A DNA stretch of 36,926 bases from an uncultured Pseudomonadota bacterium (GTDB taxonomy: Bacteria > Pseudomonadota > Gammaproteobacteria > Burkholderiales > SG8-39). The first letter of the stretch is position 1, and each line of letters opens with the position of its first letter. The notes beneath the pieces are model-generated. The model did not search any database and had not been told where the DNA came from. It worked only from the letters and a program-made list of their open reading frames with translations. Made by a program: the position numbers and the translations under genes. The DNA is taken from the NCBI GenBank assembly GCA_903895005.1, contig CAITSH010000277.1, positions 1 to 36,926 of the forward strand, written 5' to 3'. Positions 17,218 through 24,938 of this stretch are shown in pieces.

Positions 17218-17958
17218 ATGAAATTTGTTGCAACGATCGAAGCGCGCATGACCTCATCCCGATTGCCCGGCAAGGTTTTGCTGCCGGCGCTGGGCCGGCC
17301 CCTGCTCGCACACCTGACGCAACGGCTGAAGGCGGTGCCCTCCATTGACGAGATCGTGCTGGCGACCACCACCAATGCGACCGATGACGTGCTGGTTGAA
17401 TTCGCCAGGCAGGACGGCGTCAGCGTGTTTCGCGGCAGCGAGGATGACGTAATGGGGCGCGTCATCGGCGCGGCGGACTCCGCCGGTGCGGACGTGGTGA
17501 TTGAAATCACCGGCGATTGCCCGATCATCGATCCGGACCTGGTCGAGCAGACCGTACGCGTCTTCAAACGCAATCGCGCGGAGTATTGCGCAAATTCCTT
17601 CATCAGCAGTTATCCGGACGGCATGGACGCGCAGGTGTTCACGCTGGCGGCGTTAAAGCGATCCGCCTCGATGACCGACGATCCCCTTGATCGCGAGCAT
17701 GTTTCGCGCCATATCGTCCAGCATCCCGAATTGTTTTCCCATTTGTATTTGATCGCGCCGCCCTCCCTGCACTGGCCGGGGCTCGGATTGACGCTTGATG
17801 TGCCCGCGGATTATGAGTTGATTCGCAAACTGATCGAACATTTCGGCCCGGACAATCCGCTGTTCGGCTGCGGCGAAATCATCCGGGCCTTGCGCAAGAA
17901 TCCGCAATGGCTCGCCCTGAACGACAGTGTGCAGCGCAAGGACGCGCGTCCGACGTGA
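17218..17958 (+). CDS. SpsF-like cytidylyltransferase family protein
   Basis: 246-residue nucleotidyltransferase of the SpsF/KdsB-like family. The opening ATIEARMTSSRLPGKVLLPALGRPLL is the signature, with the CTP-contacting Arg and Lys residues. EITGDCPIIDPDLVEQ near 100 supplies the metal-binding Asp. LTLDVPADYELI near 195 is the conserved end. It is distinct from PseF, so a second CMP-activated (or otherwise nucleotide-activated) sugar is possible. The start at 17218 follows AGGA at 17208. It ends in GTGA with the Gfo/Idh/MocA gene, forming a coupled unit with the oxidoreductase, aminotransferase and GNAT downstream. The substrate is unknown; the spore-coat name is only historical. Confidence 0.87.
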   Translation: MKFVATIEARMTSSRLPGKVLLPALGRPLLAHLTQRLKAVPSIDEIVLATTTNATDDVLVEFARQDGVSVFRGSEDDVMGRVIGAADSAGADVVIEITGDCPIIDPDLVEQTVRVFKRNRAEYCANSFISSYPDGMDAQVFTLAALKRSASMTDDPLDREHVSRHIVQHPELFSHLYLIAPPSLHWPGLGLTLDVPADYELIRKLIEHFGPDNPLFGCGEIIRALRKNPQWLALNDSVQRKDARPT

Positions 17959-18920
17959 CGCATTCCGTCCTGCTCGTCGGCCTGGGCGCGATTGCCATGG
18001 GCTATGACCTCGAGATGCCCGCGTCGGGCATGGTCCTGACACACGCGAAGGCGTTTTCGCAGCACCCGGATTTCCGGCTGGCCGGTGGCGTCGATGCCGA
18101 CCCTGTTCGATGCGCCCTTTTCGAAACGCATTATGGCGCGCCCGCCGGAACCGATTTGGCCGGTGCGCTCGCGACGACCCGCCCGGACGTTGTGGTGATC
18201 GCAGTACCGACGGCGGCGCACGCCGGCGTGTTGAATGCCGTCCTACAGCACGGCGCACCCAGGCTGATTTTGTGTGAAAAGCCCCTGTCCTACGACCTTG
18301 CCGAGGCAAACCGCATGGTCGAGGCATGCCGGAAGAAACATTGCCTTCTCTACGCAAACTACCTGCGCCGCGTCGACCCCGGTGTGTGCGAGGTAAAACG
18401 CAGGCTGGATGACGGCAGGATAGCCACACCGGTAAAAGGCGTTGCCTGGTACACCAAGGGCTTGGTGCATAACGGCTCACATTTTTCCAATCTGCTCGAG
18501 TTTTGGCTGGGCCCCGTCGGTGAGCTCACCCTTGTCAAGCCCGGCCGCCTCTGGGACGGCAGTGATCCGGAGCCCGATGTGCAGATGAAATTTGCCAGGG
18601 GAGAGGTGACCTTTCTGGCCGCGAACGAAGAATATTTCTCACACCACGAAATTCATCTGGTCGCACCGAACGGTTGCCTGCGCTACGAGCAGGGCGGCGG
18701 CAAAATTCGCTGGCAGGCCGCCATTCCCGATCCGACGGCGGCCGGCTACACGGTACTGTCCCGGGACGCCGAAGAGATTTCCTCCGGGGGCCCCGGGCTT
18801 CTTTGGCATGTGGCCGACCAAATCAGTCAAGTCCTTGCGGGCAAACCTTCCAGCCTGTGCGCCGGCGAGGATGCGTTGAAGACCCTCGATGCGCTAACCA
18901 GAGTGAAAGCAAAACTATGA
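17955..18920 (+). CDS. Gfo/Idh/MocA family oxidoreductase
   Basis: 321-residue NAD(P)-dependent sugar or cyclitol dehydrogenase. The N-terminal Rossmann fold has VGLGAIAMG at about residues 8-16 and AVPTAAHAGV near 79. The conserved CEKPL at about 107-111 is the family hallmark; its Lys is catalytic. The C-terminal domain is a beta-sheet region ending in a helix. The start is GTG 17955, overlapping the SpsF-like stop as GTGA. It sits directly before a DegT aminotransferase. That pairing is used for oxidation-transamination on UDP-sugar acids (WbpB/WbpE) and on inositols, so it probably makes a keto-substrate for the next enzyme. The exact substrate is inferred, not seen. Confidence 0.88.
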   Translation: MTHSVLLVGLGAIAMGYDLEMPASGMVLTHAKAFSQHPDFRLAGGVDADPVRCALFETHYGAPAGTDLAGALATTRPDVVVIAVPTAAHAGVLNAVLQHGAPRLILCEKPLSYDLAEANRMVEACRKKHCLLYANYLRRVDPGVCEVKRRLDDGRIATPVKGVAWYTKGLVHNGSHFSNLLEFWLGPVGELTLVKPGRLWDGSDPEPDVQMKFARGEVTFLAANEEYFSHHEIHLVAPNGCLRYEQGGGKIRWQAAIPDPTAAGYTVLSRDAEEISSGGPGLLWHVADQISQVLAGKPSSLCAGEDALKTLDALTRVKAKL

Positions 18921-20209
18921 ACAAACGAGTCATTGACGATACGCTTGCATTGTTCGGCGGCCCGAAACTGATCAAACAGGCATTCAGCCGCTACAATTCA
19001 ATCGGACGCGAAGAGGTGGAGGCCGCGAAAAAGGTGGTCGAGAGCGGGGTGCTTTCCCAATTCCTGGGTTGCTGGGATCCTGATTTTTTTGGCGGTCCCA
19101 AGGTTCAGGCGTTCGAGCGGCAATGCGAAACCTACTTCGGCGTAAAGCACGCAGTAACGTTCAACTCCTGGACTTCGGGGCTGGTTGCGGCGGTAGGCGC
19201 CATCGGCATTGAGCCGGGTGACGAGGTTATTGTCAGCCCTTGGACCATGGCCGCCAGTGCGACCGCCATTCTTCACTGGAATGCGATACCGGTTTTCGCC
19301 GACATCGAAACAGACACATTCTGCCTTGACCCGGCGTCGGTGGAGCGCAACATAAGCCCCCATACCAGGGCCATCATGTCGGTGGACATTGCCGGCCATT
19401 CCGCGGACATGGACGCGCTGCGCAAGATCGCCGACAAGCACAAGCTGAAGATCATTTCCGACACGGCGCAGGCACCGGCCGCGCTTTACAAGGGAAAATT
19501 TGCGGGAACCCTTGCCGACATCGGCGGATACAGCCTCAACTACCACAAGCATATCCATACCGGCGAGGGTGGCATTGCCGTCACCGATGACGACGATTTT
19601 GCCGACCGGCTTCGCCTGATTCGCAATCACGCCGAAGTTGTCGTGGGCGACAAAGGGGTGACCAATCTTAGCAACATGATCGGTCTCAATCTCCGCCTGG
19701 GCGAGATTGAATGCGCCATCGGCATCGAGCAATTGAAAAAACTGAAACTCATGGTCGAATCGCGCCAGCACATTGCGCGCAAGCTTGACCAGGGACTGTC
19801 CGGGCTGAAGGGATTGCGCACCCCGGTGGTCAAGCCAGGTTGCAGCCACGTCTACTATGTGTATTCGATGACCCTGGATCCCGGCGTGCTTGGGGTCAGC
19901 CGCGAGGTGTTGCACAAAGCGCTTGTCGCCGAGGGCGTTCCGGCGCTCGCGTCCAAGTATGAAAACCTGCACCTCCTGCCCATGTACCAGAAGAAAATGG
20001 CTTACGGGAGCAAGGGCTTTCCGTGGACCTCGGATATTTGCCATCGCGACGTTGATTACAGCAAGGGGATATGCCCGGTCGCGGAGCGTTTGCACGCTCA
20101 AAGCTTTCTCGGTTTCGGCATATGCTCGCACGAGTTCAGGGACGACGAGGTCGACCTGATCATCAGTGCATTTCATAAAGTCTGGCGCAACCTGGAGGCC
20201 CTGCGATGA
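18917..20209 (+). CDS. DegT/DnrJ/EryC1/StrS family PLP aminotransferase
   Basis: 430-residue sugar or cyclitol aminotransferase. The opening ALFGGPKLIKQAFSRYN resembles the StsC/AHBA-synthase branch more than short PseC-like members. NSWTSGLVAAVGAIGIEPGDEV near 86 and the substrate stretch VSPWTMAASATAI near 110 are conserved. IISDTAQAPAALYKGK near 180 contains the PLP-contacting Asp. The Schiff-base lysine is Lys211 in LNYHKHIHTGEGG. It overlaps the dehydrogenase stop as ATGA and is overlapped by the GNAT gene, so oxidation, amination and acylation enzymes are consecutive. It would transaminate the ketone made by the upstream Gfo/Idh enzyme. Substrate unknown. Confidence 0.9.
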   Translation: MNKRVIDDTLALFGGPKLIKQAFSRYNSIGREEVEAAKKVVESGVLSQFLGCWDPDFFGGPKVQAFERQCETYFGVKHAVTFNSWTSGLVAAVGAIGIEPGDEVIVSPWTMAASATAILHWNAIPVFADIETDTFCLDPASVERNISPHTRAIMSVDIAGHSADMDALRKIADKHKLKIISDTAQAPAALYKGKFAGTLADIGGYSLNYHKHIHTGEGGIAVTDDDDFADRLRLIRNHAEVVVGDKGVTNLSNMIGLNLRLGEIECAIGIEQLKKLKLMVESRQHIARKLDQGLSGLKGLRTPVVKPGCSHVYYVYSMTLDPGVLGVSREVLHKALVAEGVPALASKYENLHLLPMYQKKMAYGSKGFPWTSDICHRDVDYSKGICPVAERLHAQSFLGFGICSHEFRDDEVDLIISAFHKVWRNLEALR

Positions 20210-20754
20210 TATACGCGATTGCCGATGGTTATCATGTGCGGGGGCTTCGCGAGAGCGATCTCGCCGGCCCCTATCTGTCCTGGTTCGAGGACCAGCAGGT
20301 CTGCAAATACAATTCACACGGCAAGTTTCCGAAGACGGCGGACTGGTTCCGGGCGTTCTACGGTGAACTGAACCGGGAAGATCAACTGGTCTGGGCGATC
20401 TGCCACAAGGACGACGGGCATATCGGCAACATCAGCCTGCAGAGCATATCCTTGGTTAACCGCAATGCGGAGTTCGCCATCCTGATCGGCAATCAACACC
20501 ACTGGCGCAAATCGGTCGGCCTGCACGCAGGCATGGCCCTGCTCCGGCACGGATTCTCAAAATTAAACCTTGAGCGTGTCTACTGCGGCACCGCATCCAC
20601 CAACACGGGCATGCAAAAGCTCGCGGCGCAACTCGGGATGGCGCCGGAGGGGCGGCGACGCAATCACCTTTTTCTCGAGGGCGAGTGGGTGGATATGCTG
20701 GAATACGGCGTGCTTCGGGAAGAATTTGAGCGTCTTGCGCGCAACGACAGATGA
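20206..20754 (+). CDS. GNAT family N-acetyltransferase (PseH candidate 1)
   Basis: 182-residue GNAT of the RimJ/RimL-like type. The acetyl-CoA fold is visible: VWAICHKDDGHIGNISLQSI (beta-strand before motif A) near 62-82, AEFAILIGNQHHWRKSVGLHAGMALLRHGF as motif A with the pyrophosphate loop near 88-118, and LERVYCGTASTNTGMQKLAAQLGM as motif B near 122-145. It could N-acetylate the amine made by the preceding DegT enzyme, or act as PseH on the PseC product. Overlap with the DegT gene as ATGA supports the first. It is 25 % or so longer at its C-terminus than typical PseH only by a few residues, so length does not decide. Confidence 0.83.
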   Translation: MIYAIADGYHVRGLRESDLAGPYLSWFEDQQVCKYNSHGKFPKTADWFRAFYGELNREDQLVWAICHKDDGHIGNISLQSISLVNRNAEFAILIGNQHHWRKSVGLHAGMALLRHGFSKLNLERVYCGTASTNTGMQKLAAQLGMAPEGRRRNHLFLEGEWVDMLEYGVLREEFERLARNDR

Positions 20755-21662
20755 TAGGGGTGGTTGCGCATGACGCGGGCGGTGCGGAAATCATTTCAAG
20801 CCATATCCGCCGGCAGGGGCTGGAATGTGTCTATGCGCTTGAAGGCGCGGCGCAAGCCGTCTTCGCGCGAAAGCTCGGCGACATTGCGCGCGTGGAACTG
20901 GGGCAGCTTGTCGCCAGCTGCGACTGGCTGCTGTGCGGCACCAGCTTCCTGTCTGACCTCGAGTGGCGGGCGATCGGCCTGGCCCGCCAGGCCGGCAAGC
21001 GCTCGGTCGCCATGCTCGATCACTGGGTGAACTACAGGCAGCGGTTTTTGCGTCATGGCAGCTGGCATTTCCCCGACGAAGTCTGGGTCGGCGATGCCTT
21101 GGCAGCCAGGCTCGCGGAACAGCATCTTCCCGAGACAAAAACCAGCCTCGTTCCGAATGCCTATTTCGAGGATATCCGGCAGCAATTGGCGGCGATCGCC
21201 GCGCCGGTCCGGCGCGCGGCTGCCGGCATCAGCGTCCTCTACGTGTGCGAGCCGCTTCGCGAGGACGGATTGGCCCTCTACAACGATCCGTTGTATTGGG
21301 GATATTCGGAGGAGGACGCATTGCGGTGTTTTCTTTCCAACATCGGCCGCCTGGGCGAGCGGATTGACCGCGTGGTCGTCCGCGCCCATCCGCAGGAGAG
21401 CCCGGACAAGTATCGCTGGGCCGTGGACGAATTCGACCTGCCCATAGTCACGGGAGAAAACAGGACGCTTCTGGAGCAGATTGTGGCAAGTGACGTCGTT
21501 GCCGGCTGCGCGACCATGGCGATGGTGGTTGCCTTGCTGGCGGGCAAGCGCGTGGTGAGCTGCATCCCGCCGGGGGGGAAGACCATCCGGCTGCCGCATC
21601 CGGAAATCGAGGACATGCTGCAACTGCCGGCGACGCATCACCCGATCCAAGGCGCCGCCTAG
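20751..21662 (+). CDS. Unassigned GT-B-like protein
   Basis: 303 residues; I do not recognise a specific family. It starts with a short strand and a HDAGGAEIISSHIRR stretch. The middle contains a LYVCEPLRED strand near 163-172 and VVVRAHPQESPDKY near 208, a H-P segment like those in GT-B glycosyltransferases of capsule clusters. The C-terminus has DVVAGCATMAMVVALLAGKRVV near 250-270, resembling the small-residue loop that binds the nucleotide in such enzymes. No membrane segment is seen. It overlaps the GNAT as ATGA. It is a candidate Pse or amino-sugar transferase, but a hydrolase or epimerase with the same fold is also possible. Confidence 0.72.
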   Translation: MIGVVAHDAGGAEIISSHIRRQGLECVYALEGAAQAVFARKLGDIARVELGQLVASCDWLLCGTSFLSDLEWRAIGLARQAGKRSVAMLDHWVNYRQRFLRHGSWHFPDEVWVGDALAARLAEQHLPETKTSLVPNAYFEDIRQQLAAIAAPVRRAAAGISVLYVCEPLREDGLALYNDPLYWGYSEEDALRCFLSNIGRLGERIDRVVVRAHPQESPDKYRWAVDEFDLPIVTGENRTLLEQIVASDVVAGCATMAMVVALLAGKRVVSCIPPGGKTIRLPHPEIEDMLQLPATHHPIQGAA

Positions 21663-21677
21663 GCGGCGCAATACCAC

Positions 21678-21708
21678 GACGACCCCGAGCCCCGGGGCGT
21701 CACTTTTT
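21678..21708 (+). terminator. Possible intrinsic terminator or attenuator
   Basis: A hairpin can form between GACG-A-CCCC (21678-21686) and GGGG-CGTC (21694-21701) with a 7-base loop and one bulged A, followed two bases later by TTTTT (21704-21708). It lies in the 65-base gap between the GT-B-like gene and the amidotransferase, one of the widest gaps in the island. With all genes on one strand it may only attenuate. Confidence 0.4.
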
Positions 21709-21727
21709 ACATGCGGGGTACTACTTA

Positions 21728-22933
21728 ATGCTCAAGCACTGCAAGGCATGCAATCTGCCGGAAACCTATGAAACGATAGAGTTCGACGCGGATGGCGTCT
21801 GCAATATCTGCCGGCAAAAGGAATTCAAGGACGTGACGATTGACTGGTCCGGGCGCAAGCAGCAGCTTGACGTCCTGGTCGAGGAGTACCGCGGGAAGTA
21901 CGACTACGACTGCATCGTCCCGTTCTCAGGCGGGAAGGACAGTACCTTCACGCTGCATTACCTGATGAAAGAATACAAACTCAAACCGCTGGTGGTGCAG
22001 TTCAACCACGGCTTCATGCGCCAGGGCCTGCTGAAAAACAACGAACGCACCTTTCGCAAGCTGGGCGTCGATGTGATCAGCTTCACGCCCAACTGGCAGC
22101 TGGTCAAGCGCCTGATGCTCGAAGCGCTTGTTCGCAAGGGTGACTTCTGCTGGCATTGCCATACCGGAATCTATTCCTATCCGATGCACGTGGCGATACA
22201 GCACAAGGTGCCCCTGATATTCTGGGGTGAGCCCTCGTCCGAGTACACCGCTTACTACGATTACCGCGACGACCAGATCGAGGAGGTCGACGAAGTCAAA
22301 TTCAATCGGTCCACCAACCTCGGCATCACGGCCGAAGACATGTCCGGCATGATTTCCGGTGACTTTGAATTCGACCCGCGCGACTTGAAGCCCTTCACTT
22401 ATCCGCCGCTGCGGGAATTGAAAAAACTGCGCTATCGCTCAGTCTGTCTCGGGTCCTACGTGCCCTGGGATGTAAAAAAGCAGGTCGCCATTATCCAGAA
22501 CGAACTCGGTTGGCAGGGTGACCAGGTCGAGGGCATACCGTGGACCGAGTATCCCTACGAGAAGATTGAGTGCCACCTGCAGGGCGTGCGTGATTACATC
22601 AAATACCTGAAGCGCGGGTACGGGCGGGTCACCCAGATGACGGCCCTCGATTTGCGCAACGGCCGCATCACCCAGGAAAAAGCGCGCGAGCTGATCGACG
22701 GATACGAGGGGCGCAAACCGCCCTCGCTCAACATCTTCCTCGACTACATCGGCCTGACCGAGGAGGAGTTCAACGCGGTCGTCGCCAAGACGGTGGTGCC
22801 GCCCTACCAGCCTGATTTCAACGCAGAGTACGCCCCCCGCACCTGGGATTACGACGATTGGTATCGCGAACCCGAGGACAATCGCGGTATTCGGCGCAAG
22901 ATTGTGCCCATTGTGAAGGCGGGCGGTCATTAA
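21728..22933 (+). CDS. N-acetyl sugar amidotransferase (WbpG/PseA-like)
   Basis: ATP-dependent enzyme that converts a sugar N-acetyl group to an acetamidino group, using ammonia delivered by a HisH/HisF-type glutaminase pair. 401 residues. The zinc site reads C5-x2-C8 and C25-x2-C28. The PP-loop SGGKDS at 68-73 binds ATP, and CWHC near 141 adds a second Cys pair. These match the N-acetyl sugar amidotransferase family (WbpG in Pseudomonas O-antigen, PseA for Pse5Ac7Am in Campylobacter). HisH and HisF paralogues follow immediately. GGGG lies about 9 bases before the ATG. In this locus the obvious target is Pse, although the product of the 17218-20754 module is an alternative. Confidence 0.93.
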   Translation: MLKHCKACNLPETYETIEFDADGVCNICRQKEFKDVTIDWSGRKQQLDVLVEEYRGKYDYDCIVPFSGGKDSTFTLHYLMKEYKLKPLVVQFNHGFMRQGLLKNNERTFRKLGVDVISFTPNWQLVKRLMLEALVRKGDFCWHCHTGIYSYPMHVAIQHKVPLIFWGEPSSEYTAYYDYRDDQIEEVDEVKFNRSTNLGITAEDMSGMISGDFEFDPRDLKPFTYPPLRELKKLRYRSVCLGSYVPWDVKKQVAIIQNELGWQGDQVEGIPWTEYPYEKIECHLQGVRDYIKYLKRGYGRVTQMTALDLRNGRITQEKARELIDGYEGRKPPSLNIFLDYIGLTEEEFNAVVAKTVVPPYQPDFNAEYAPRTWDYDDWYREPEDNRGIRRKIVPIVKAGGH

Positions 22934-22954
22934 GCCGTCGGTAATGGCTTGCAA

Positions 22955-23572
22955 GTGATCGGCATTCTCGACATAGGAATGGGCAACCTGCGGTCGGTTG
23001 AAAATGCCGTCTTTCAGAACGGCTTCGACCCGGTCATTGTGAGTGATGCGGCGGCATTCGACGACCTTGACCATTTGATCATTCCGGGTGTCGGCAACTT
23101 CGGCGCCGCTGTACCGGAAATCGAGCGTCGCGGTCTGCGGCAGCCGATTCTCGATTTTGTGTCCAGCCGGCGCCCGGTGCTGGGCGCCTGCCTTGGCATG
23201 CAATTGCTGATGGCTACGGGCGAGGAGGGTGGCACAAAGGCGGGGCTGGGCCTCATAGCCGGCCGCGTCACGCTGCTTGATCCGCAAGGTTTGCTGCGGG
23301 TGCCGCACGTGGGCTGGAATGTGTTGAACGTGCTGCGTCCCCACCCCGTATTTGAAGGCATCAAAAGCGGACGGGATTTCTATTTCGTGCATTCCTATGC
23401 CGTCCAATGCGAGCATGATGCCGATGTGCTCGGAACAACCGATTATGGCGGAGCCGTCACGGCGGTGATCGGCAGTGCCAATGTCATCGGCTTTCAGTTC
23501 CACCCGGAAAAGAGCCAGGTGAACGGGCTCAAGCTGATCGAGAATTTCTGCCAATGGGACGGGCAGTGCTGA
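22955..23572 (+). CDS. HisH-like glutamine amidotransferase subunit, glycan-locus paralogue
   Basis: Class I glutaminase that releases ammonia for the sugar amidotransferase. 205 residues from GTG 22955; TTG 22949 is an in-frame alternative. The family opening GILDIGMGNLRSV is followed by IPGVGNFG. The catalytic triad is visible: Cys79 in GACLGMQ, His183 and Glu185 in FQFHPEK. It looks active. Its position between a WbpG-like enzyme and a HisF paralogue, with no other his genes near, indicates it serves glycan amidination rather than histidine synthesis. It overlaps the HisF-like start by 7 bases. Confidence 0.93.
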   Translation: MIGILDIGMGNLRSVENAVFQNGFDPVIVSDAAAFDDLDHLIIPGVGNFGAAVPEIERRGLRQPILDFVSSRRPVLGACLGMQLLMATGEEGGTKAGLGLIAGRVTLLDPQGLLRVPHVGWNVLNVLRPHPVFEGIKSGRDFYFVHSYAVQCEHDADVLGTTDYGGAVTAVIGSANVIGFQFHPEKSQVNGLKLIENFCQWDGQC

Positions 23573-24327
23573 AGCGGCGCATCATCCCGGTCCAGTTGTT
23601 GCTGAACGGCCGGTTGGTGAAGACCGTGCGTTTCGGGGATTGGCGCGACGTAGGCGACCCGGTCAAGAGTTCGGCGGTCTACAACTCCCAATATGCGGAC
23701 GAGCTGATTTTCCTGAACATCGACCGGGATCGCCGGTCGGTAAAGCCCCTCGCTGACCTGCTTCATCGGGTGGCGGAAGTCTGTTTCATGCCCCTGTCGG
23801 TGGGCGGCGGCGTGCGCAGTTTTGATGACGCCGTCTACCTGATCCAGAACGGCGCGGACAAGGTTGTGGTCAACAGCGGTGCATACACGGATCCGGCCAT
23901 GTTGAGCCGGATCGCGGACCGATTCGGCGTGCAAGCAGTGGTCGTGGCCATTGACGCCAGACGTGGCGCCAACGGCGGGTACGAGGCACTTTCGGATTGC
24001 GCGCGGCATGCCGAGACGGTGCCTCTTGAGGCGCATATTCGCACCTGCCAGGCCTCCGGCGCCGGCGAATTTCTGATCCAGTCCGTGGATCAGGATGGAA
24101 CGATGGACGGGTTTGACCTTGATTTGTTGCGGCTGGTGTGCGCTGCGGCCACGGTTCCGGTCATCGGTTGCGGCGGATCAGGGCAATACAACCACCTGAA
24201 GGACGCTTTCCTGCAAACCGAGGTCAGCGCCCTTGCCTGTGGCAGCCTATTCAATTTCTCGGACAGCAACCCGCTCAGGGCCAAGGCTTTTTTGAGCAAC
24301 TATGGCCTGCAGTTCAAGATGGTCTAG
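23566..24327 (+). CDS. HisF-like synthase subunit, glycan-locus paralogue lacking Asp11
   Basis: TIM-barrel partner of the HisH-like glutaminase; in glycan loci it is thought to channel ammonia to the amidotransferase. 253 residues from GTG 23566, which aligns the N-terminus exactly with HisF numbering (IIP at 6-8). True HisF uses two catalytic aspartates, Asp11 and Asp130. Here position 11 is Leu (VQLLLNG replaces CLDV) while Asp130 is kept in AIDARR. Loss of Asp11 makes the normal imidazole-glycerol-phosphate reaction unlikely. SVGGGVRS near 85 and the closing GCGGSGQ near 203 keep the phosphate-binding turns. GGGA lies 6 bases before the start. Confidence 0.92.
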   Translation: MLKRRIIPVQLLLNGRLVKTVRFGDWRDVGDPVKSSAVYNSQYADELIFLNIDRDRRSVKPLADLLHRVAEVCFMPLSVGGGVRSFDDAVYLIQNGADKVVVNSGAYTDPAMLSRIADRFGVQAVVVAIDARRGANGGYEALSDCARHAETVPLEAHIRTCQASGAGEFLIQSVDQDGTMDGFDLDLLRLVCAAATVPVIGCGGSGQYNHLKDAFLQTEVSALACGSLFNFSDSNPLRAKAFLSNYGLQFKMV

Positions 24328-24349
24328 GAAAATCAGGCGACACACCCCG

Positions 24350-24883
24350 ATGATACTTTCGCAGCCCATAAAAACCCAAAGGCTGGAGCTTCGCGTCCTG
24401 CAGCCTTCCGATGCCACCGCGGATTATTTGTCGTGGCTTCGCGACCCCGAGGTCACGCGCTATCTCGAGCTGCGCTTCACCCCGGTAAGTGATTGCGCCG
24501 AGCTCGCCGCGTTCATCGACTCGGTGAATGCCAGTCCGGACAATCTCATGTTCGGCATTTTCCTCGCAAGCAACGGGCGGCATATCGGCAATATAAAACT
24601 GGGCCCGATTGTGCGGCGGCACGGCCGCGCCGAGATCGGCTTCCTGATCGGTGACCGGGAAAGCTGGGGCAAGGGCTATGCCAGCGAGGCGATCCAGGCG
24701 GTCGCGCGCCACGGCATCGACGCGTGCGGCCTGGCCAAGATTACCGCCGGCTGTTACGACACGAACATCGGTTCATCAAAGGCGCTGCTCAAGGCGGGCT
24801 TCTCGCACCAGGCGACGATTCCCTCGCACGTGATTTGCGAGGGGCGCCGCGTCGCCTCCCTGCTTTATGGTTTGGATCGCTGA
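24350..24883 (+). CDS. GNAT family N-acetyltransferase (PseH candidate 2)
   Basis: 177-residue RimJ/RimL-type GNAT. Early LELRVLQPSDATADYLSWLRDPEVTRYLE (about 11-40) is the common N-terminus of this branch. The acetyl-CoA loop region reads IGFLIGDRESWGKGYASEAI (about 95-114, with the Q/R-x-x-G-x-G/A-like WGKGYAS), and ITAGCYDTNIGSSKALLKAGF (about 128-148) is motif B. The WGKGYAS loop is a better match to canonical GNAT motif A than in the 20206 paralogue. It follows the HisF-like gene and could be PseH or acetylate another amine. ATG 24350 is 22 bases after the previous stop; an in-frame upstream start lies inside the HisF-like gene. Confidence 0.83.
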   Translation: MILSQPIKTQRLELRVLQPSDATADYLSWLRDPEVTRYLELRFTPVSDCAELAAFIDSVNASPDNLMFGIFLASNGRHIGNIKLGPIVRRHGRAEIGFLIGDRESWGKGYASEAIQAVARHGIDACGLAKITAGCYDTNIGSSKALLKAGFSHQATIPSHVICEGRRVASLLYGLDR

Positions 24884-24938
24884 CACTTCCGCATGCGCCC
24901 GGGCGGTTTCGCGCCGGCGCCTCATAGCCTAGTGAGTC

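Noticed and set aside
17218..17958. Spore coat gene
   Set aside because: SpsF is a family name only; the surrounding genes are Gram-negative glycan genes and no sporulation genes are present.
22955..24327. HisH/HisF as histidine biosynthesis genes
   Set aside because: HisF paralogue has Leu at position 11 in place of the catalytic Asp, no other his gene is near, and the pair follows a WbpG-like amidotransferase.
24884..24938. Regulatory hairpin (GCCCGGGC and nearby GC palindromes)
   Set aside because: Expected by chance at this GC content; no T-run or known operator.
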